Source of the DNA: Bilophila wadsworthia ATCC 49260
Lineage (GTDB): Bacteria > Desulfobacterota > Desulfovibrionia > Desulfovibrionales > Desulfovibrionaceae
NCBI RefSeq assembly: GCF_000701705.1
Contig: NZ_JNJP01000135.1
Coordinates: 1-6,698, forward strand
Direction of reading: 5' to 3'
Length of the DNA stretch: 6,698 nucleotides
Under the pieces are notes generated by a model, which made no database searches, had not been told where the DNA came from, and saw nothing but the letters and a program-made list of their open reading frames with translations. Both the position numbers and the translations under genes were made by a program. Of this stretch, positions 1 to 4,391 are shown in pieces. The stretch's first letter is position 1; each line of letters starts with the position of its first letter.

Positions 1-147
1 ACCCGGCAGGATTTCCTGCCCGTGAAAGTATCCTTGCTTCCAGTTCGCCTTCTGGAGAAGGGTGATCATCAGCCCACGATACAGCGCGCCCCGGCTCCAC
101 GACTTCGAGTCCTCAATCTTGCGCCAGACCTTGAAATAGCCGCCCAT
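1..147 (-). CDS. Probable phage replication protein, N-terminal 49 codons only
   Basis: The gene starts at 147 and runs off the left edge with no stop. It begins MGGYFKVWRKIEDSKSWSRG and continues with a W/Y-rich stretch ending in GQEILPG. This opening (a K-V-W-R-K-I-x-D-S run, then a predicted helix, then H-G-Q-E-I-L-P-G) resembles the N terminus of phage replisome-organiser or DnaD-like winged-helix proteins, which load helicase at the phage origin. The likely DNA-binding winged helix would follow outside the window. A purine-rich ribosome site (GGGAAAGG) lies just upstream, and the gene starts 2 bases after the preceding stop, so it is the next member of the leftward early operon. The family call rests on remembered similarity of a short fragment and is moderate; that the frame is coding is well supported. 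Confidence 0.65.
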   Translation of the reverse strand, partial: MGGYFKVWRKIEDSKSWSRGALYRGLMITLLQKANWKQGYFHGQEILPG

Positions 148-149
148 AT

Positions 150-464
150 TCACACCTTTCCCTTGACGGCAGGCCCGGTTGCGGGCATACTGTTTTCAAC
201 GTTTTGATGAACTTGCATCATCTTTTCCCCTTTGGCCCGTTGCTCCAACAGCGGGCCTTTTTCGTGTTCGCGTGCCGAACCTTCAAGTGGCACTTCAATT
301 CTGTCTCCACACTTCGCGCAGGCCGTCCGATACAGCCAACGCCAGCCCTGCTTCGGGCAGGGCCGCAGGTGCGGATATTGCGCGGCGGCTTCCCTGAGCC
401 CTTCCACCGTGAGGAACCCCACGGCCTCGGGCGACGGGATGCGGTGGCGGCAGCGGATGATCAT
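150..464 (-). CDS. Small hypothetical CxxC protein (104 aa) between antirepressor and replication gene
   Basis: The start codon at 464 overlaps the antirepressor stop as ATGA, a classic coupled junction, and GGTGGAG lies just upstream as the ribosome site. A longer in-frame extension exists, but it lies wholly inside the antirepressor and was rejected. The product begins MIIRCRHRIP. It has one CxxC at residues 49-52 (CAKC) and single cysteines at 5 and 36, so it could hold a metal or be a degenerate zinc ribbon. The last 40 residues are charged and low in hydrophobics, probably disordered. I do not recognise the family. Its place between regulator and replication genes suggests an accessory early protein, but no function can be assigned. 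Confidence 0.7.
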   Translation of the reverse strand: MIIRCRHRIPSPEAVGFLTVEGLREAAAQYPHLRPCPKQGWRWLYRTACAKCGDRIEVPLEGSAREHEKGPLLEQRAKGEKMMQVHQNVENSMPATGPAVKGKV

Positions 465-1240
465 GACTCCACCATTTTCTTGAACAGGTTGATGAAGTAG
501 ATTTGCCCCTTGCCCGTAATCTTCGGCGTGCGGGTGATGCGGCTTTCCCCACTGCTTCCGATGCGGGTGCCCTCCTTGATCTCCATCCATCCGGCATCCA
601 TGCTTCTCTGGGTAGGCATGTTGGTCTGGGAACCATCCTTGTGCAGGTAGCCCCTGTTCCTGAGCCACTCGAAAAAGCGGTTCTGCCCGATGTCGTAGCC
701 CGTGGCCTGCTTGATGAGCTTCGCCATTTCCCCGACGGAGATACTGGTTTTGGCGACCTCGATGGACTCGGCGAAGACGACCTTGGGCTTCACTTCCTCC
801 ATCCTCTGCTCCAGCGCGAGGCGGGCTTCATGGGCGATACGCCGCTTTTCCTCACTATCCGCCCATGCACGGGCCGCAGCCACCGGATCCGTAAAGTTCG
901 GAATCGCCGGGACACCATAGGAACCGGTCTTGCGGATGGACGGGAGCACCTCATGCACGATCCACCGCTTGAACCGCTTGGCCTCCGGCTTGCGCGACCG
1001 GAGGATGAGCGAATACAGGCCCGGTTCGGAAACCGTGGACATCTCCTGCCTGCCGCCGGGGGTATCGATACTGTCGATCCCCTTTTCATCGTCATCCAAA
1101 GCGGCGATCACGTCTCCCGTGTTGCCGATGCCAAGACAGGCGCACACGTCCCGCGCCACGAAACGTAGTTCGCCGCCATCTCTTTTGATGATGCGTATAG
1201 GGCCGAACTCCACGTTCTGGAAAATCTGCATCCCATTCAT
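461..1240 (-). CDS. Phage antirepressor, Bro-N plus KilAC (ANT) domains
   Basis: The 259-residue product has a BRO family N-terminal domain at about residues 5-105, with the typical runs VARDVCACLGI, DEKG and SEPGLYSLILRSRKPEAK, and the motif RWIVHEVLPSIRKTGSYG. A helical linker (about 118-150) follows, then a KilAC/ANT domain (about 150-256, with SISVGEMAKLIK, NRFFEWLRNRGYL and GKGQIYFINLFKKM). Proteins of this layout are phage antirepressors or regulators that bind DNA and counteract a repressor, favouring lytic growth. The start at 1240 has GAGGA six bases upstream; a second ATG at 1231 is less well placed. The stop overlaps the next gene by four bases. Because the candidate repressor at 2649 has no self-cleavage domain, this protein is the best candidate in the window for lifting repression, but that partnership is inferred. 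Confidence 0.93.
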   Translation of the reverse strand: MNGMQIFQNVEFGPIRIIKRDGGELRFVARDVCACLGIGNTGDVIAALDDDEKGIDSIDTPGGRQEMSTVSEPGLYSLILRSRKPEAKRFKRWIVHEVLPSIRKTGSYGVPAIPNFTDPVAAARAWADSEEKRRIAHEARLALEQRMEEVKPKVVFAESIEVAKTSISVGEMAKLIKQATGYDIGQNRFFEWLRNRGYLHKDGSQTNMPTQRSMDAGWMEIKEGTRIGSSGESRITRTPKITGKGQIYFINLFKKMVES

Positions 1241-1514
1241 CGCGATTCCTCGGGATAAAATGCTGCTCAGAGGACAAGCTTACAAACCACAGCCAGTGTT
1301 CTTCAGTGAATTCAATCTGCCCTACTTCCCTTGAAACCTTACCTCCGCAAGTGGGACATACCCCCGTAATGCACGCAGGTTCTGGCCCCACAAAAGGAAT
1401 GGACATTCTCGCCAACGAAGGGGTCCACCCGCACTCGCGGCAAACATTCCACGGGGCGTATCTCGTCAACCGCTTGACGCGGCGCGGCCTGAACGCTTCC
1501 AGAAATGCCACCAT
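1092..1514 (-). CDS. Zinc-ribbon protein (140 aa), extends far into the antirepressor gene
   Basis: The start at 1514 has a strong AAGGAG ribosome site and lies 49 bases inside the end of the upstream CII-like gene. A zinc ribbon is visible, with CREC at residues 25-28 and CPTC at 53-56 and an extra cysteine at 48. An acidic and aromatic stretch (EEHWLWF) follows. Residues 1 to about 97 look like normal protein. After that the frame continues 149 bases through the antirepressor start and becomes arginine and histidine rich (KRWRRTTFRG, RQHGRRDRRFG), which looks like non-selected read-through. Either this is a genuine overlap, or an old stop near 1240 was lost by point mutation or frameshift. 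Role unknown; small zinc-ribbon proteins are common in phage early operons. Confidence 0.7.
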   Translation of the reverse strand: MVAFLEAFRPRRVKRLTRYAPWNVCRECGWTPSLARMSIPFVGPEPACITGVCPTCGGKVSREVGQIEFTEEHWLWFVSLSSEQHFIPRNRDEWDADFPERGVRPYTHHQKRWRRTTFRGAGRVRLSWHRQHGRRDRRFG

Positions 1515-2041
1515 CTCTTCATCTCCTTCTTCTCAGGCATCGCCACCGGAGGCGCCTGCTCTCCGTCCGACAGGCTGGCCAGCGCCACATCCCGATCCCG
1601 CCGTTCCGCCAGTGGTTGCAGCCCGGCCTGCGCGCTCCGGCACGCCGCGATCACGTCCCCAAGCCCGGAACGGATCTCCCGCGCCGTACTCGGATAAAGC
1701 ACCTGCGCTTCGGCGACGATCCGCTGCACCTCGCCAAGGGCCGAACCCGCACGCGCCACCGCCGTCAGCACGTCCGCCCGCGTCGCGGCAGGCGTCACCG
1801 GAGTGTCATCAGCTACAATCTGCGCTTCGAGCCACTGAAGGAGGATTCTATTCCGCATCACCCTGCACAAACCGGGGATGATGTGCAGGCTCGGCGCATA
1901 GTTGTCATTGGGATCAAGATAGCGGCGCAAATGCGTCGCGGTGATGCCCACTCCCTGCGCTATGCTTTCGGCGGTCATGCCGCTGGCGTCCTTGGCTTCC
2001 CGAAGCGCCTCGATCGCAGTCATGTTCTTGTAGTCGGCCAT
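1466..2041 (-). CDS. CII-like phage regulatory protein (Phage_CP76-type), 191 aa
   Basis: The N terminus (MADYKNMTAIEALREAKDAS) leads into a helix-turn-helix at about residues 20-42 (GMTAESIAQGVGITATHLRR). A DPNDNYAP...LCRVMRNRILLQWLEAQ segment follows, typical of the phage regulatory CII/CP76 family found in P2-like and related temperate phages. These are DNA-binding transcription regulators that act in the lysis-lysogeny decision or in early gene control. Residues 80-165 are mostly alanine-rich predicted helix and may oligomerise; the tail has a tryptophan cluster (RWWHFWKRSG). AGAGGA lies eight bases before the start at 2041. The gene is in the leftward early operon, and its end overlaps the zinc-ribbon gene by 49 bases. 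The family call is moderately firm; the direction of regulation is not readable from sequence. Confidence 0.8.
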   Translation of the reverse strand: MADYKNMTAIEALREAKDASGMTAESIAQGVGITATHLRRYLDPNDNYAPSLHIIPGLCRVMRNRILLQWLEAQIVADDTPVTPAATRADVLTAVARAGSALGEVQRIVAEAQVLYPSTAREIRSGLGDVIAACRSAQAGLQPLAERRDRDVALASLSDGEQAPPVAMPEKKEMKRWWHFWKRSGRAASSG

Positions 2042-2273
2042 CCTGCTTTTCCTCTGAAGTTTTCAACTTTACGGCCTGTTGCGTTCCGATAAGATGGCTG
2101 AAAAAGGTTCGGAACCCATGCATGTACCTACAGTCCATCTGCTCATCACTCTGCGTGGCCCAGTGTGGCGGGTCCGCATCCTGATCCATGGTGTTTCCCG
2201 CCTGTGTTGGCGGTCGTACCGCGTCGCGGAGTACCCGACTCCAGAAGCCGTGGCTCGGCGGTGCGCGGCAGGG
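2042..2273. other. Gap in the leftward operon with no confident gene
   Basis: This is 232 bases between the stop of the membrane peptide and the start of the CII-like gene. Open leftward frames exist (for example from ATG 2189, MDQDADPPHW), but they have weak ribosome sites and would overlap the CII-like gene by over 100 bases. A rightward frame from 2094 is also open and has fairly protein-like composition, yet it lacks a ribosome site. No terminator or clear promoter was seen, so leftward transcription probably crosses it. Confidence 0.5.
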
Positions 2274-2351
2274 CTAGCGAAGTGCAAGCCAGAAAATGAC
2301 ACCGATAACTGCAAAATAGGCAATACTTACGATTGCTTCAGGCCAGTTCAT
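2274..2351 (-). CDS. 25-aa single-pass membrane microprotein
   Basis: The gene starts inside the end of the Cro-like gene (14-base overlap, 2338-2351) and has an excellent ribosome site, AAGGAG at 2359-2364, seven bases before ATG. The product begins MNWPEAIVSI and ends in FWLALR. Residues 7-24 are almost entirely hydrophobic (I, V, A, Y, F, G, W, L) with a single acidic residue before and an arginine after, so one membrane helix with the C terminus inside is the simplest reading. Such tiny hydrophobic peptides occur in phage early operons, but I cannot name a family. It is translationally coupled to the Cro-like gene. Possible roles are modulation of a host membrane protein or superinfection exclusion; none is shown by the sequence. 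Confidence 0.75.
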   Translation of the reverse strand: MNWPEAIVSIAYFAVIGVIFWLALR

Positions 2352-2571
2352 GGGCGTGCTCCTTTTCGGGTTCGGTGGGAGCGGTTGGTGGGGCTATCAG
2401 AGCCTTTGATTCATGCAAATAAGGATAGACACGCTCCGCAATCGACTCTCCGCCTTCCCGGTTCAAAAACTTTGAAAGACCACAGGGATTGAGTCCGGCA
2501 AGTTCCGCAAACTGTGCCTGTGTCAAATTCCTTTCCTGCAAAAATTTTTTCAGAGTGTTTTGAATGCTCAT
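2338..2571 (-). CDS. Cro-like small HTH regulator, first gene of the leftward operon
   Basis: The product is 77 residues from ATG 2571 (79 from ATG 2577). Residues about 3-45 form an XRE/Cro-type helix-turn-helix, with LKKFLQERNLTQAQFAELAG followed by LNPCGLSKFLNREGG; the LTQAQFAELAG run is the helix-turn-helix core. The tail is rich in P, E and H and probably disordered. Neither start has a ribosome site. The best promoter match (TTGCCT-N17-TAAAAA) would place the transcript start at about 2571-2572, directly on the second ATG, so a leaderless message is likely and the shorter start was chosen. As the first leftward gene facing the repressor, it is expected to act as Cro does, shutting down repressor synthesis, by analogy with lambdoid switches. 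Confidence 0.88.
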   Translation of the reverse strand: MSIQNTLKKFLQERNLTQAQFAELAGLNPCGLSKFLNREGGESIAERVYPYLHESKALIAPPTAPTEPEKEHAHELA

Positions 2572-2578
2572 GTCCATC

Positions 2579-2607
2579 TTTTTACTAAATAGTAAATATT
2601 AAGGCAA
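2579..2607 (-). promoter_or_regulatory. Candidate leftward early promoter
   Basis: On the leftward strand TTGCCT (2607-2602), a 17-base spacer and TAAAAA (2584-2579) form a sigma-70-like match. The palindrome 2581-2596 sits in the spacer and -10, starting five bases after the -35. This is the same spacing as in the rightward promoter at 3714-3742; the two 30-base stretches match at 22 positions. An alternative -10 is TAATAT at 2601-2596 with a poor -35. The promoter is not experimentally known. Confidence 0.5.
2581..2596. promoter_or_regulatory. Operator candidate in the divergent switch (perfect palindrome)
   Basis: TTTACT-AAAT-AGTAAA has two perfect six-base arms around four bases. It lies between the divergent Cro-like and repressor genes and over the leftward promoter. 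Related sites occur at 2641, 3692 and 3725. This placement and recurrence are what is expected of the phage repressor or Cro binding site. Confidence 0.7.
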
Positions 2608-2640
2608 GCAGTTTTTTTCCAAAAAGAAAATGACAGGAAA

Positions 2641-2656
2641 TTTACCGTATGTTAAA
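2641..2656. promoter_or_regulatory. Second operator-like site over the repressor start codon
   Basis: TTTACC-GTAT-GTTAAA has the same spacing as the 2581 palindrome. The left arm is identical to an arm of the 3725 site, and the right arm has one mismatch to symmetry. It covers the ATG of the repressor gene, so binding could give autoregulation. The match is imperfect and could be chance in AT-rich DNA. Confidence 0.35.
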
Positions 2657-3056
2657 TAATCGTATGGGATTCTACGAAGATTTGATCAACGGCATGAAGT
2701 CGTGCATCGGTGAAGGCAAAAAATTTGCGACGAACGCGGATATGGCTAGACACTGTGGTGTTCAGGCTGTGCAGACATCCCGTTATCTGAATGGAGAGCG
2801 GGAAAAGCACCTCAAGGCGCTTGGAAATATTTTGGACAAGATAGGAGCCAAGCTTGTCTGGGATCACGTACCTGCGACAAATGCGCCTGACACGCCTGAA
2901 TCCGCACAGTATGAAGCTACCATTGCGGAACTTCGGAAAGAAATCGAATCTCTACGCATCTACAAAGCGAAGTGGGAAGGACATCTCGAAGCACTTCGCG
3001 CCCAGAGCGGCGTGGATACTCAAAAACTTCCTGAAAAGAACAAGCTCGCTTCGTGA
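2649..3056 (+). CDS. Candidate phage repressor: HTH plus C-terminal coiled coil, no peptidase domain
   Basis: The product is 135 residues. The N-terminal part holds a helix-turn-helix of XRE style at about residues 22-50 (FATNADMARHCGVQAVQTSRYLNG), followed by EKHLKALGNILDKIGAKLVWD. Residues about 86-118 (EATIAELRKEIESLRIYKAK and on) show a heptad-like coiled coil, probably for dimerisation or higher assembly. There is no S24/LexA-type peptidase region, so RecA-stimulated self-cleavage is unlikely. AGGAAA sits eight bases before ATG 2649; an internal ATG at 2664 has no ribosome site. The gene is divergent from the Cro-like gene across a palindrome, which is the main reason to call it the immunity repressor. 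No convincing promoter was found for it. Another HTH role remains possible. Confidence 0.75.
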   Translation: MLNNRMGFYEDLINGMKSCIGEGKKFATNADMARHCGVQAVQTSRYLNGEREKHLKALGNILDKIGAKLVWDHVPATNAPDTPESAQYEATIAELRKEIESLRIYKAKWEGHLEALRAQSGVDTQKLPEKNKLAS

Positions 3057-3092
3057 ATAAGCCCTTCCTCAAGCTCGTGAAGAAATGAAAAT

Positions 3093-3108
3093 CCCCGCCG
3101 GAGCGGGG
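3093..3108 (+). other. GC hairpin directly before the nuclease ribosome site
   Basis: CCCCGC-CGGA-GCGGGG is a perfect six-base stem ending three bases before AAGGAG of the GIY-YIG gene. It has no U tract, so it is not a standard terminator. It may mark a processing point or limit read-through from the repressor gene. Confidence 0.45.
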
Positions 3109-3120
3109 AGAAGGAGAAAA

Positions 3121-3456
3121 ATGTCTAAAGTTACTACAATTACATTTACTGGGGAGAGCGGGAGAAAGTACACATTTGACACCTACGAGAAGAGCACCAA
3201 ATTTAACGACGTAAGTGCCGTGTATATATTCACAAAAAGGTACGTAACAGCATCTGGAGGCTATTCACAAATAGCTTTATATGTTGGTGAAACAAGAGAG
3301 CTTGGAACCCGTATCGGAAGCCATGAAAAATGGCCTTGTGTGGAGAGAAATGGTTGTACCCATATTTCTATTATGCAAGTTTCAGGTTCTCAACAACGTC
3401 TTGATATCGAGACGGATCTGATTCATTCCTTGAATCCTGTTTGCAATCGGCAATAG
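3121..3456 (+). CDS. Stand-alone GIY-YIG nuclease domain protein (111 aa)
   Basis: The product starts MSKVTTITFTGESGRKYTFD, a short beta-rich N-terminal piece. The GIY-YIG core follows: AVYIF at 33-37 and ALYVG at 52-56 (the two motif strands, here VYI and YVG), then ELGTRIGSH with the expected catalytic Arg64 and a His68, then Glu97 in the IETDLI helix as the likely metal ligand, and Asn105 in LNPVCN. All key positions are present, so the fold is probably active as a single-strand-nicking nuclease. No extra DNA-binding domain is present. The start at 3121 was chosen over 3085 because of AAGGAG four bases upstream and because upstream residues are not conserved-looking. It is probably co-transcribed with the repressor and ends before a strong terminator. 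It may be a phage host-takeover, recombination or competitor-attacking nuclease; the target is unknown. Confidence 0.88.
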   Translation: MSKVTTITFTGESGRKYTFDTYEKSTKFNDVSAVYIFTKRYVTASGGYSQIALYVGETRELGTRIGSHEKWPCVERNGCTHISIMQVSGSQQRLDIETDLIHSLNPVCNRQ

Positions 3457-3595
3457 ATTCATAAGGCTCATCTTTTGGGTAATAACTCTCATTAAAAAAC
3501 TTAACGGCAATGCTAATTGCCTCCATCAATTTTTCCTCGTCTGAACAAACTGGTTCAACAAAATAGCAACCGCTGTCTGTTTTTTGGATTTTCAT
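3371..3595 (-). CDS. Small hypothetical acidic protein (74 aa), antisense overlap with the nuclease gene
   Basis: The start at 3595 has an excellent GGAGG four bases upstream; the long upstream extension of the frame is not credible. The product begins MKIQKTDSGCYFVEPVCSDE and continues with a predicted helix (KLMEAISIAVKFFNES), then an acidic and polar tail. The last 28 codons or so lie antisense to the end of the GIY-YIG gene (86-base convergent overlap), so the tail is probably under little selection. The family is not recognised. Its ribosome site lies against the arm of the rightward terminator at 3607-3631. A leftward promoter was not found with confidence. It could be a small phage accessory protein; confidence in the gene rests on the ribosome site and the protein-like first 45 residues. 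Confidence 0.55.
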   Translation of the reverse strand: MKIQKTDSGCYFVEPVCSDEEKLMEAISIAVKFFNESYYPKDEPYESIADCKQDSRNESDPSRYQDVVENLKLA

Positions 3596-3606
3596 TATGC
3601 CTCCCC

Positions 3607-3631
3607 GCCCCTCCTCATGAGGGGCTTTTTT
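3607..3631 (+). terminator. Rho-independent terminator of the repressor-nuclease unit
   Basis: GCCCCTC-CTCAT-GAGGGGC, a seven-base perfect stem, is followed by six T. It lies 150 bases after the GIY-YIG stop and separates the immunity genes from the next promoter. Confidence 0.85.
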
Positions 3632-3681
3632 GTGCCCTGCCGAGCGTGACCGCCGATCCCTTCGTGGTGTCGGTATTTTTG

Positions 3682-3731
3682 TAACACAATATTTACTGAA
3701 TGGAAATTTTATATTGACACAATATTTGCTG
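3682..3731 (+). repeat. Two direct repeats of 17 bases ahead of the rightward CII-like gene
   Basis: TAACACAATATTTACTG (3682-3698) and TGACACAATATTTGCTG (3715-3731) differ at two positions and start 33 bases apart, about three helical turns. Each contains the left arm (TTTACT or TTTGCT) of an operator-like palindrome. TTTACT-GAAT-GGAAAT at 3692-3707 is the weaker site and 3725-3740 the better one. The layout suits cooperative repressor binding. Together with 3632-3681, where nothing else was seen, this is part of a 364-base region without a gene. Confidence 0.65.
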
Positions 3732-3742
3732 TTTGGTAAATA
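3714..3742 (+). promoter_or_regulatory. Promoter with embedded operator for the rightward CII-like gene
   Basis: TTGACA (3714-3719) is a perfect -35, followed by a 17-base spacer and TAAATA as -10. The palindrome TTTGCT-GTTT-GGTAAA (3725-3740) fills the spacer and enters the -10. Its position and sequence mirror the leftward early promoter at 2579-2607, so the same repressor probably shuts both. Confidence 0.7.
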
Positions 3743-3959
3743 TCGCTTCACGACGACCGGGACACCCCCGCCGTCCTCACAAGCCGCGACGGGTCGGCGG
3801 GCGTAGACGGTATGATGAATACCCAATCAGCGCGGGGAAAGGTGACTAATCCCCCGGCTCGGCAGAGCTGCAACAGTAATGCAGACGGGTATTATCCCGT
3901 AAAAATTTTCATGAAATACAATCGAACCCGGAATCATCCGGCTTTTTCAGGACAAACAT
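3743..3959 (+). promoter_or_regulatory. Long 5' leader with a possible attenuator hairpin
   Basis: Roughly 210 bases separate the promoter from the CII-like start. Near its end CCGGA-ATCA-TCCGG is followed by C and five T (3928-3947), a short terminator-like hairpin directly before the ribosome site. A small GC stem, ACGGG-TATTAT-CCCGT, lies at about 3885-3900. An open frame from 3812 runs through the leader but overlaps the CII-like gene out of frame and is not called. The leader may control read-through; this is inference. Confidence 0.35.
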
Positions 3960-4199
3960 ATGAACAAAGTCGTCAAGGCCGTCCACGAACTCGTGACGCA
4001 AGGCAAGATGCCCGCAAAATCCGTTGCTATCGCCATCGGCAAGCCCTACTCGACCCTGCTCAGGGAAACCAATCCGCTTGACCCCGGCGCAAAGCTCGGC
4101 GTCGAGACGTTCATGGCCATCATCGAAACCACGGGCGACTCCACCCCGCTCAACGTGATGGTGCGGGAACTCGGCTACAGGCTTGCCCCTGTGGACTGA
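3960..4199 (+). CDS. Second CII-like phage regulator (79 aa, Phage_CP76-type)
   Basis: The product begins MNKVVKAVHELVTQGKMPAK and contains KSVAIAIGKPYSTLLRETNP, then DPGAKLGVETFMAIIETTGD and PLNVMVRELGYRL. The KPYSTLLRE-NP-D-GAKLG-ET pattern is characteristic of short phage regulatory CII-family proteins with a helix-turn-helix at about residues 17-40. It is far shorter than the leftward CII-like protein and shows little direct identity. The start is preceded by AGGA seven bases upstream. It is expressed alone from the operator-controlled promoter at 3714, so it is likely silenced in the lysogen by the same repressor as the leftward operon. It probably activates or modulates an early or establishment promoter; the exact role cannot be read here. 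Confidence 0.82.
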   Translation: MNKVVKAVHELVTQGKMPAKSVAIAIGKPYSTLLRETNPLDPGAKLGVETFMAIIETTGDSTPLNVMVRELGYRLAPVD

Positions 4200-4214
4200 C
4201 GGCCTCACATGAAA

Positions 4215-4301
4215 GGGGCGGCGAACACCCGTCGCCCCGAACCATGCGGGACCTGAAACGTATGGATGTGCACGCCCCGGCGGGGATTGGCTCCGCCGGG
4301 G
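4215..4301 (+). other. Two GC-rich hairpins after the CII-like gene
   Basis: GGGGCGGC / GTCGCCCC (4215-4238, one G-T pair) and CCCCGGCGG / CCGCCGGGG (4275-4301, nine perfect pairs) are strong stems, but neither has a T run. They may end or process the CII-like message with help of Rho or simply stabilise it. A 33-codon open frame from 4243 crosses them and is not supported by a ribosome site. Confidence 0.45.
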
Positions 4302-4341
4302 GTTCCATGCCTAGTCTCATAGACGGACAACGGGAAAGACA

Positions 4342-4371
4342 TTGACGATTCTGCTTGCCATAGCGTAATTA
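4342..4371 (+). promoter_or_regulatory. Promoter candidate for the DUF2335 cassette
   Basis: TTGACG (4342-4347), an 18-base spacer and TAATTA (4366-4371) form a plausible sigma-70 promoter 40 bases upstream of the first gene. The -10 is only a fair match, but the palindrome immediately after it supports a regulated start here. Confidence 0.5.
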
Positions 4372-4391
4372 ATACCAAAAGGAGTATTAAT
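4368..4391. promoter_or_regulatory. Operator-like palindrome before the DUF2335 cassette
   Basis: ATTAATAC-N8-GTATTAAT has perfect eight-base arms and overlaps the -10 and expected transcript start. It is unrelated in sequence to the other palindromes here, so it is probably read by a different regulator, in the host or elsewhere in the prophage. Confidence 0.55.

Noticed and set aside
150..668. 172-aa leftward frame beginning inside the antirepressor gene
   Set aside because: Only the last 104 codons, from ATG 464 with an ATGA junction, are credible; the first 68 codons are an alternate-frame shadow of the KilAC domain.
503..1168. 221-aa rightward frame opposite the antirepressor
   Set aside because: It is antisense to a clear Bro-N/KilAC protein and its translation is low-complexity with no domain pattern.
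1505..2092. Long rightward frames opposite the CII-like gene
   Set aside because: They are His/Arg/Pro-rich shadow translation produced by the GC-rich codons of the opposite strand.
1914..2189. 91-aa leftward frame from ATG 2189
   Set aside because: It has a weak ribosome site and would overlap the CII-like gene by 128 bases, with nonsense-like sequence in the overlap.
3085..3120. Longer start for the GIY-YIG protein
   Set aside because: The added residues are encoded by a GC hairpin and the ribosome site itself; ATG 3121 has AAGGAG at good spacing.
3682..3740. CRISPR or iteron array
   Set aside because: There are only two similar 17-base units, explained by paired operators at a promoter; no third repeat or spacer pattern.
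3812..4081. 89-aa rightward frame in the leader of the short CII-like gene
   Set aside because: It overlaps the CII-like gene out of frame for over 120 bases and has no ribosome site; left as leader sequence.
4243..4344. 33-codon frame crossing the GC hairpins
   Set aside because: There is no ribosome site and its end overlaps the promoter candidate of the next cassette.
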